A stretch of 19,289 nt of DNA from an uncultured Porphyromonas sp. (GTDB lineage: Bacteria; Bacteroidota; Bacteroidia; Bacteroidales; Porphyromonadaceae): the NCBI GenBank assembly GCA_902490315.1, contig CABUDK010000023.1, positions 1 through 19,289 on the forward strand, in the 5' to 3' direction. Of this stretch, positions 14,854 to 19,289 are shown piece by piece (the stretch's first letter is position 1; every line of letters begins with the position of its first letter). The translations under genes and the position numbers were made by a program. The notes below the pieces were generated by a model. The model did no database searches. It was not told the origin of the DNA and worked only from the letters and a program-made list of their open reading frames with translations.

Positions 14854-16896
14854 ATGAAACGTGAGAAAGGCACTCCTCGCCAAGTGAATCCAACGCAGAT
14901 GACACCGCTCTGGGCGCAGCAAGACCCGTGGCTTGCGCCCTACTATGAGACGATCGCTGCGTGGCAAAGCTATATCGCAGCGCGTCGGCAGCTGCTTGTC
15001 GGCTCGCAGAGCCTCTCGAGCTGGGCGTGTGGACACCTTTACTTTGGGCTGCATCGCACAGAGTCGGGGTGGACACTGCGTGAATATGCGCCAGCAGCTA
15101 AGGCAGTCTACCTACTCTGCGACGCTAACCAGTGGCGTCAAGATCCGATCTATCGATATGTTGCTAATGAGGAGCGGCCAGGTGAGTGGCTCCTCAAGCT
15201 ACCCGCCACAGCGCTGCATCATCTAGACTACTACAAGCTCCTTATCTGCACCGACGATGAGGAGCTAGAGCGCATACCAGCCTACGCACATTATGTGGTG
15301 CAGGATCCGCGTGACTACACCTTCTGCGCTCGTGTCTGGGCGCCCGAAGAGCCGTACCTAATGCAGGCGCCAGCACCTGAGCGTCCCGACACCTTGCTCA
15401 TCTATGAGTGCCACATAGGGATGAGTGGCGAGGAGATGGGCGTGGCGAGCTACGAGCAGTTTCGCACGGAGCGACTGCCTTACATTGTCTCGGCGGGCTA
15501 CAACACGCTCCAGATCATGGCGGTGCAGGAGCACCCGTACTACGGTTCGTACGGCTATCACGTCTCTAACTTCTTCGCTCCGTCCAGTCGCTTCGGCACG
15601 CCCGACGATCTCAAGCGCCTGGTCGATGAGGCGCACGCCTTGGGGCTCTACGTCATTATGGACTTGGTCCACTCGCATGCTGTGCGCAACGAAGCTGAGG
15701 GCCTGGCTCGCTACGATGGCACGCGGACGCTCTTTTTTCACGAGGGGAGCCGTGGCGAGCACCCACAGTGGGACTCGCTCTGCTTCGACTACGGCCGTGG
15801 CGAGGTGGTACACTACCTCCTCTCCAATTGCCACTACTGGCTCACGGAGTATGGCTTCGATGGCTTCCGCTTCGACGGGGTCACCTCGATGCTTTATGAG
15901 GATCACGGCTTGGGGAGACCTTTCCTCACCTATGCGGACTACTACAGTGGCAATGTAGACCGAGATGCGCTGACCTATCTGACGCTCGCCAACGAACTTA
16001 TCCACGCTGTCAAGCCCTCGGCGACGACTATCGCCGAGGAGGTGAGCGGGCTACCAGGGCTGTGCGAAAGCCAAGCCACCGAAGGCTACGGCTTTGACTA
16101 CCGCCTGGCGATGAATGTGCCGGACTACTGGATCAAGCTGATCAAAGAGCAGCCTGACGAAGCCTGGAATCCGGAGAATATGTGGTACGAACTGCGCAAT
16201 CACCGTCCTACGGAGCGAACGATCTCCTACGCTGAGAGCCATGATCAGGCACTCGTCGGAGACAAGACCATCATCTTCCGACTCATCGACAGCGATATGT
16301 ACTGGCATATGCAGCAGAGCGACTACAACGATCGGGTGATGCGTGGCATAGCGCTCTGCAATATGATCCGTCTGATGACCTTCGCCACGATGTGCGGTGG
16401 TTATCTCACCTTCATGGGCAATGAGTTTGGACACCCCGAGTGGATCGACTTCCCTCGTGAGGGCAATGGCTACTCCTACCAGTACGCTCGTCGTCAGTGG
16501 TCACTACAGGCTAATGACTTACTGCGCTACAAGCAGCTAGCCTACTTTGACAAAGGGATGCTCTCGCTCTGTAGCTTGACGCCCCGCTTTGCAGAGCTCT
16601 CGGACTACTGCTACCACAGTCACACGGAGCGACAGGTTATCGTCTTCATGCGGGGTGACGGTTACCTCTTTGCCTTCAACTTTAGCCCCACGGAGAGCTA
16701 CGTCGACTATCCCATAGAGGGCGTGCCCGCGGGACAGTATATGCTACTCCTCGACAGCGATGCGGTCGCCTGCGGAGGCTTCGGACGTATCGATGCCAGT
16801 GTCACGCATCACACTCGCACCACCGCCGAGGGTGGCACCGAGCTACGACTCTATCTGCCCTCCCGCTCAGCGCAAGTCTACCAACGCAAGCCGTAA
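14854..16896 (+). CDS. glgB: 1,4-alpha-glucan branching enzyme (GH13, eukaryote-like type)
   Basis: 680 residues, cytoplasmic. It cuts alpha-1,4 chains and rejoins them by alpha-1,6 links in glycogen. An N-terminal region with a CBM48-type beta domain (about 45-150) leads into the GH13 barrel. The nucleophile is D341 in DGFRFDGVTSMLY, the acid E395 in IAEEVSGLP, and SHDQ (462-465) is the transition-state pair. The segment GLGRPFLTYADYYSGNVD and the overall layout fit GH13 subfamily 8, like plant and animal enzymes. The ATG follows the antiporter stop by 2 bases. The last 16 codons carry a 30-base sequence that occurs again at 19040-19069. The final residues VYQRKP are probably supplied by an inserted element, the older ending being VYCHGR. 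Confidence 0.93.
   Translation: MKREKGTPRQVNPTQMTPLWAQQDPWLAPYYETIAAWQSYIAARRQLLVGSQSLSSWACGHLYFGLHRTESGWTLREYAPAAKAVYLLCDANQWRQDPIYRYVANEERPGEWLLKLPATALHHLDYYKLLICTDDEELERIPAYAHYVVQDPRDYTFCARVWAPEEPYLMQAPAPERPDTLLIYECHIGMSGEEMGVASYEQFRTERLPYIVSAGYNTLQIMAVQEHPYYGSYGYHVSNFFAPSSRFGTPDDLKRLVDEAHALGLYVIMDLVHSHAVRNEAEGLARYDGTRTLFFHEGSRGEHPQWDSLCFDYGRGEVVHYLLSNCHYWLTEYGFDGFRFDGVTSMLYEDHGLGRPFLTYADYYSGNVDRDALTYLTLANELIHAVKPSATTIAEEVSGLPGLCESQATEGYGFDYRLAMNVPDYWIKLIKEQPDEAWNPENMWYELRNHRPTERTISYAESHDQALVGDKTIIFRLIDSDMYWHMQQSDYNDRVMRGIALCNMIRLMTFATMCGGYLTFMGNEFGHPEWIDFPREGNGYSYQYARRQWSLQANDLLRYKQLAYFDKGMLSLCSLTPRFAELSDYCYHSHTERQVIVFMRGDGYLFAFNFSPTESYVDYPIEGVPAGQYMLLLDSDAVACGGFGRIDASVTHHTRTTAEGGTELRLYLPSRSAQVYQRKP
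16848..16877 (+). repeat. 30-base direct repeat, left copy (attL-like) inside glgB
   Basis: Spans the third base of a Thr/Arg-region codon through nine full codons (LYLPSRSAQ) and into the Val codon of glgB. It is identical over 30 bases to 19040-19069. It contains the small imperfect palindrome CGCT-C-AGCG at 16864-16872, which could be a crossover core. The bases on both sides differ between copies. Confidence 0.92.
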
Positions 16897-16966
16897 CAGC
16901 TCTTTCGTAAAAATTGTGTGGGCAAACACTATCACTCATTCATCGTCTCATAGATGAGAACCAGAG

Positions 16967-16974
16967 CAAAGGTA
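16967..16974 (-). promoter_or_regulatory. Orphan minus-strand -7 element
   Basis: The minus strand reads TACCTTTG, a perfect TAnnTTTG, directed at the glgB 3' end. No open reading frame of note follows: the nearby ATGs stop within a few codons. A transcript from here would be antisense to glgB. It may be chance. Confidence 0.25.
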
Positions 16975-17148
16975 CTGTGACAGACAACTAGGGTTATACT
17001 CAGATGTACTCGACATTGGTCTGTAAACCCGCAAGCGTTTTAACTATTTACGAAGAGAAACGACATCACTACTAGTGAACATTTGTCGGATACAAGGTCT
17101 ATAATCCTCTAGTCTCTAAGAGAGGTCGTCTAGTCAGAGTTTTGGGTT

Positions 17149-18546
17149 CTAGTCTATAAAGTACGAATTGAGATCCTTTAGCTCCGCCTCAAGGACTTTG
17201 TCCATTTCTTGTTCTAAAAATGCCTGTTTGACTCGTGTCATAAATCTAAAGTCAGAGAATAAGCGATATAAGCTCACCAATAATCCTCCAACATCTAGTT
17301 TAAGGTAGTCTTCACTTCCTATGGCATAAGCTAGGTTACCAGCGGAAGACAATGCGTTAGATATGCACAAGATCTTTCTTGTTCGAACCTCGTATAACTC
17401 TCTTGAGCCATCCTCTTTTTCGTTATAAAAAAGGCCATGCACAAGACTTATAAGCATATTGATTAGTATGCTGACCCCTGCTTGAAAACCAATAATTTTA
17501 ATGTCCTTTAGCAAGCAGAGGCTGTCATACTGGCTTCGATAGAGCTTGCCGGCTAGATTTTCTGAAAATGAAGATAGCAGAGGGACTGGAAGTCCTAACT
17601 TAGTAAACGCATCAGATTTCAGATGAACATATTGGGCAAAGACACCGGCGGGTAGTCGTAACCAATCTTCTCGAGTGCTATCAAAGACCTCATAGAATAT
17701 AGTTGGTAAACTTACATCCTTAGAGAAATGAGGCCCGCCAACTCTGCTAATTCTATATGAATTGTAGTTAGACAAGGTACAGGTGTCTGTAATAAAGTTA
17801 GCTGTACCAAAGATCCACCCTAATATAGGATCATGCCCGAGAGTCTTATACCTATGAAATTTGCCTCCCAGGTTCTCTCCAAAATCGGGAGAACCTACAG
17901 TAGTGTCATATGGAGCACTGCTAAAAATTATCTGCTCCCAAGACTTGTAAGACTTCAGACTTTCTTGATGACCATGTCGTTGAAATTGTTGTTGAAATCT
18001 TTTGTTAGACCTATGAACTTTGTCTCTGAAGATTTTGTCGTCATGTGGAAGACGTGAGTTCGCATCAATCGTTTGCCCAAGATTTCCCATTAGTTTTTGA
18101 ATAATGAGCCAACGTGCCGTTTGTAGAGCGGTTGCAAGAGTGAGAAATGCTAAGTCCGTCTTATTGAGGATACTTGTTTTAGTCGAAAACTCCGCATTGA
18201 TTCGTTTGACCTCATCAATACAGAAGTTGAACTGCTCTTGAGACAAAAGATCTTCAATCTCAACCTCTACTTGTACTTCTTTGTTAGCTTGTTCAACGCA
18301 CTCTTCCCAAAAGGGAATGTCAGATTTACTTACTTGTAGTTTTGAGGGCTCAGTTGCAGTAGCTGTCTGTATATGAGCATCTGACACATTCTGCTGCTTA
18401 AGAAGAGCTTCTGTCCGTGCGTGGATCCCCTCAAGATCAGAGTTCTGTGAGTTTAAGCTAGTTTGCAGTCTCTCAAGTTGCTGTTCTTGCATTTTGAGGA
18501 CTTTCAGGGTCTCTTTTTCTGATTCTGTGTATTCAAATCGTCCCAC
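17149..18546 (-). CDS. Unrecognised coiled-coil and membrane-associated protein, element cargo
   Basis: 465 residues from a GTG start at 18546, 8 bases after the stop of the partner gene. An internal ATG at codon 19 is an alternative. I do not recognise the family. Visible parts: an N-terminal heptad-like coiled coil (about 8-55, LKMQEQQLERLQTSLNSQ), a polar acidic stretch (75-125), a hydrophobic helix (131-153), a conspicuous segment GHDPILGWIFGTAN (237-250), a likely membrane helix GFQAGVSILINMLISLVHGL (353-372), and an amphipathic C-terminal helix (435-459). No nuclease, ATPase or other catalytic motif is evident. Codon use is far more A+T rich than that of glgB. It is read towards glgB and ends 252 bases short of it. 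The coiled coils in both cargo proteins suggest they interact; that is inference. Confidence 0.85.
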   Translation of the reverse strand: MGRFEYTESEKETLKVLKMQEQQLERLQTSLNSQNSDLEGIHARTEALLKQQNVSDAHIQTATATEPSKLQVSKSDIPFWEECVEQANKEVQVEVEIEDLLSQEQFNFCIDEVKRINAEFSTKTSILNKTDLAFLTLATALQTARWLIIQKLMGNLGQTIDANSRLPHDDKIFRDKVHRSNKRFQQQFQRHGHQESLKSYKSWEQIIFSSAPYDTTVGSPDFGENLGGKFHRYKTLGHDPILGWIFGTANFITDTCTLSNYNSYRISRVGGPHFSKDVSLPTIFYEVFDSTREDWLRLPAGVFAQYVHLKSDAFTKLGLPVPLLSSFSENLAGKLYRSQYDSLCLLKDIKIIGFQAGVSILINMLISLVHGLFYNEKEDGSRELYEVRTRKILCISNALSSAGNLAYAIGSEDYLKLDVGGLLVSLYRLFSDFRFMTRVKQAFLEQEMDKVLEAELKDLNSYFID

Positions 18547-18554
18547 TTTGTCTA

Positions 18555-18986
18555 TTAGGCTTTTTCAATTTGCTTTTTCGATTTCTCTAAGAGCTCTAGC
18601 ATACTATTAAGATTGTCTATCTCAACACTGTTTTGAGCATTTATAGACTCTAGCTTTCGTATGACGGCTTGCTGATGAGCAATGATCTCTCGGATCGCTC
18701 GTTCTTTTTCTTGTTTTCTTTCTTGGGCTTCTTTATACTTTCTCCAGGCAAATAAAGATGTTGACAAAGCAAATAAAGATGTTAGCCAGACGAACAAAGA
18801 TGATGACAAGCCAAGCGAAGCTGAGTTTAGAGTGAGAGGAAGAGATCCCCTAGCTAGAAAACTAATCGTAGAATTCAACCCTAGCTCTTTAGCTGCTTTG
18901 CTCGGAGATTGTAGGGGATTAGCTACAACATGCTCTGAAATTCTGCTGAGATCTCCGACGAACTCTTGAAGACTTTGATATTGCAT
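18555..18986 (-). CDS. Unrecognised small transmembrane/coiled-coil protein, element cargo
   Basis: 143 residues, ATG at 18986. A polar N-terminal region (1-45) is followed by one long hydrophobic segment (about 57-81, LGLSSSLFVWLTSLFALSTS then LFAW), a basic WRKYKEAQERKQEKE flank and a coiled coil to the end (83-142, with IRKLESINAQNSVEIDNLNS). This predicts a single-pass or hairpin membrane protein with a cytoplasmic helical stalk, by the positive-inside rule. No known family is recognised. It is the first gene of a two-gene unit: its TAA is followed immediately by TAG and then, 8 bases after the stop, by the GTG of the larger gene. The small size and stalk suggest an anchor or sensor for the larger protein, without direct evidence. 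Confidence 0.83.
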   Translation of the reverse strand: MQYQSLQEFVGDLSRISEHVVANPLQSPSKAAKELGLNSTISFLARGSLPLTLNSASLGLSSSLFVWLTSLFALSTSLFAWRKYKEAQERKQEKERAIREIIAHQQAVIRKLESINAQNSVEIDNLNSMLELLEKSKKQIEKA

Positions 18987-19011
18987 AATGACGGAATCAA
19001 AAACTCGTGCT

Positions 19012-19019
19012 CAAAGGCA
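19012..19019 (-). promoter_or_regulatory. Weak -7 candidate for the two cargo genes
   Basis: The minus strand reads TGCCTTTG, one base off TAnnTTTG, 25 bases ahead of the first cargo ATG. It lies inside the element, just left of the right-hand 30-base repeat, so the cargo would bring its own promoter. Confidence 0.3.
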
Positions 19020-19039
19020 CTAAACTTGTATTTCTAAAC

Positions 19040-19069
19040 ACTCTATCTGCCCTCCCGCTCAGCGCAAGT
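19040..19069 (+). repeat. 30-base direct repeat, right copy (attR-like)
   Basis: Exact copy of 16848-16877. To its left lies A+T-rich element sequence. To its right the sequence continues as a divergent glgB ending. Confidence 0.92.
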
Positions 19070-19088
19070 ATACTGCCACGGGCGGTAA
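19041..19088 (+). pseudogene. Displaced original 3' tail of glgB
   Basis: In the frame of glgB this reads LYLPSRSAQVYCHGR then TAA. It is 16 codons including the stop, exactly as in the intact gene (LYLPSRSAQVYQRKP, stop). Eleven residues are identical and the last four differ outright (CHGR against QRKP), with Tyr kept before them. The following hairpin lies 16 bases past this stop, where a glgB terminator would be expected. It has no start and is not translated on its own. Confidence 0.78.
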
Positions 19089-19104
19089 TAGTAGCAAAAC
19101 AATA

Positions 19105-19149
19105 CGAGTAACGACTTGCATATGAACTTAGAAAGCAAATCGTTACTCG
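19105..19149. terminator. Bidirectional terminator between convergent genes
   Basis: Perfect 10-base stem CGAGTAACGA / TCGTTACTCG (19105-19114, 19140-19149) with a 25-base loop. Further pairing outside it (ACAA / TTGT) is interrupted by a TA bulge. T-rich sequence follows on both strands (TTGTTT to the right, TTGTTTTG to the left). It is 16 bases past the displaced glgB stop and 17 bases past the dehydrogenase stop. Confidence 0.65.
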
Positions 19150-19166
19150 TTGTTTATGTGTGAGCT

Positions 19167-19289
19167 TTACTTCTCGAACTCGATGTCGATGTCGAAGGAC
19201 TCATGCCAGGGCAGTCCCTGACGAGCTACCTCCTCGAGGAAGGGATCTGGGTCAAACTGCTCGACGTTGAAGACGCCAGCGCCACCCCA
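19167..19289 (-). CDS. Saccharopine dehydrogenase-family protein, C-terminal 40 residues
   Basis: Only the end of the gene is inside the window; it enters from the right edge and stops at TAA (19169-19167). The 40 residues contain WGGAGVFNVEQFDPDPFLEE and then GLPWHESFDIDIEFEK, which matches the C-terminus of saccharopine dehydrogenase-like reductases (GVFNVEQFDPDPF...GLPW). In Bacteroidota these are usually carboxynorspermidine/carboxyspermidine dehydrogenases of polyamine synthesis or their relatives; which one cannot be decided from the tail. It is convergent with glgB. Confidence 0.75.
   Translation of the reverse strand, partial: WGGAGVFNVEQFDPDPFLEEVARQGLPWHESFDIDIEFEK

Larger units (their letters stand above)
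16878..19039. mobile_element. Putative 2.2 kb integrated element at the glgB 3' end, no integrase
   Basis: The segment is bounded by the two exact 30-base repeats, is A+T richer than its surroundings and carries two minus-strand genes unlike anything nearby. Its left edge supplies an alternative in-frame end for glgB (YQRKP then stop), as integrating elements that use gene 3' ends do. No gene with a recombinase motif is visible, so it is non-autonomous, has lost its integrase, or was swapped in by homologous recombination. The 252 bases 16897-17148 hold no gene; they contain a minus-strand TACCTTTG and three TCTAGTC repeats. Confidence 0.7.

Noticed and set aside
16980..17030. Possible RNA pseudoknot (ACAGAC with GTCTGT, GGGTT with AACCC, interleaved)
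   Set aside because: The helices are only 5-6 pairs and easily arise by chance; nothing else points to a structured RNA.
17149..18986. Integrase or transposase hidden in the insert
   Set aside because: Both cargo proteins were read through; neither has the R...HxxR...Y pattern of tyrosine recombinases nor a serine-recombinase or DDE pattern. Other frames give only short shadows.

Overview
The window looks like chromosomal DNA of a Bacteroidota bacterium, most likely a Porphyromonas species. Three things support this: a protein with a type IX secretion (Por) C-terminal sorting domain, several promoters with the Bacteroidota -7 element TAnnTTTG, and a gene set typical of the genus (MutA methylmalonyl-CoA mutase subunit, YidE/AspT transporter, Porin_10-type porin, GH13 branching enzyme of the eukaryote-like type). 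Most genes are G+C rich (one sampled 60-base stretch of glgB is 62% G+C). The two genes at 17149-18986 are clearly A+T richer (a sampled stretch is 35% G+C).

Layout. Bases 1-4356 are read leftwards. An AspT/YidE-type transporter and LptB form one tight operon, and mutA (cut by the left edge) follows it. A 568-base divergent region holds a degenerate array of about 22-base units and an operator-like inverted repeat. Rightwards from 4925 come a secreted repeat protein with a T9SS tail and a strong terminator, then a hemerythrin-domain protein paired with a LuxR-type regulator whose receiver lacks its phosphorylation site. Next is an apparent operon of pyrE, an SRPBCC protein, a Rieske-like lipoprotein and a porin. 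Bases 12018-12448 hold a perfect 28-base inverted repeat and a second 22-base tandem array ahead of an antiporter-glgB operon. The left end of a saccharopine dehydrogenase-family gene lies on the minus strand at the right edge.

The most striking structure is at 16848-19088. A 30-base sequence from the 3' end of glgB is repeated exactly at 19040-19069. The second copy continues in the glgB reading frame to a stop after exactly the same number of codons, but with a different last five residues. A hairpin that looks like a bidirectional terminator lies just beyond this displaced tail, midway between it and the convergent dehydrogenase gene. This is the picture expected if a roughly 2.2 kb element integrated into the glgB 3' end, replaced the C-terminus with its own version and pushed the original tail away. 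No integrase is visible in the insert. Its cargo is two minus-strand genes of unrecognised family: a small transmembrane/coiled-coil protein and a 465-residue, probably membrane-associated protein with a conspicuous GHDPxLGWxFGTxN stretch. They are the best candidate here for an undescribed system; any function, including defence, is unproven.
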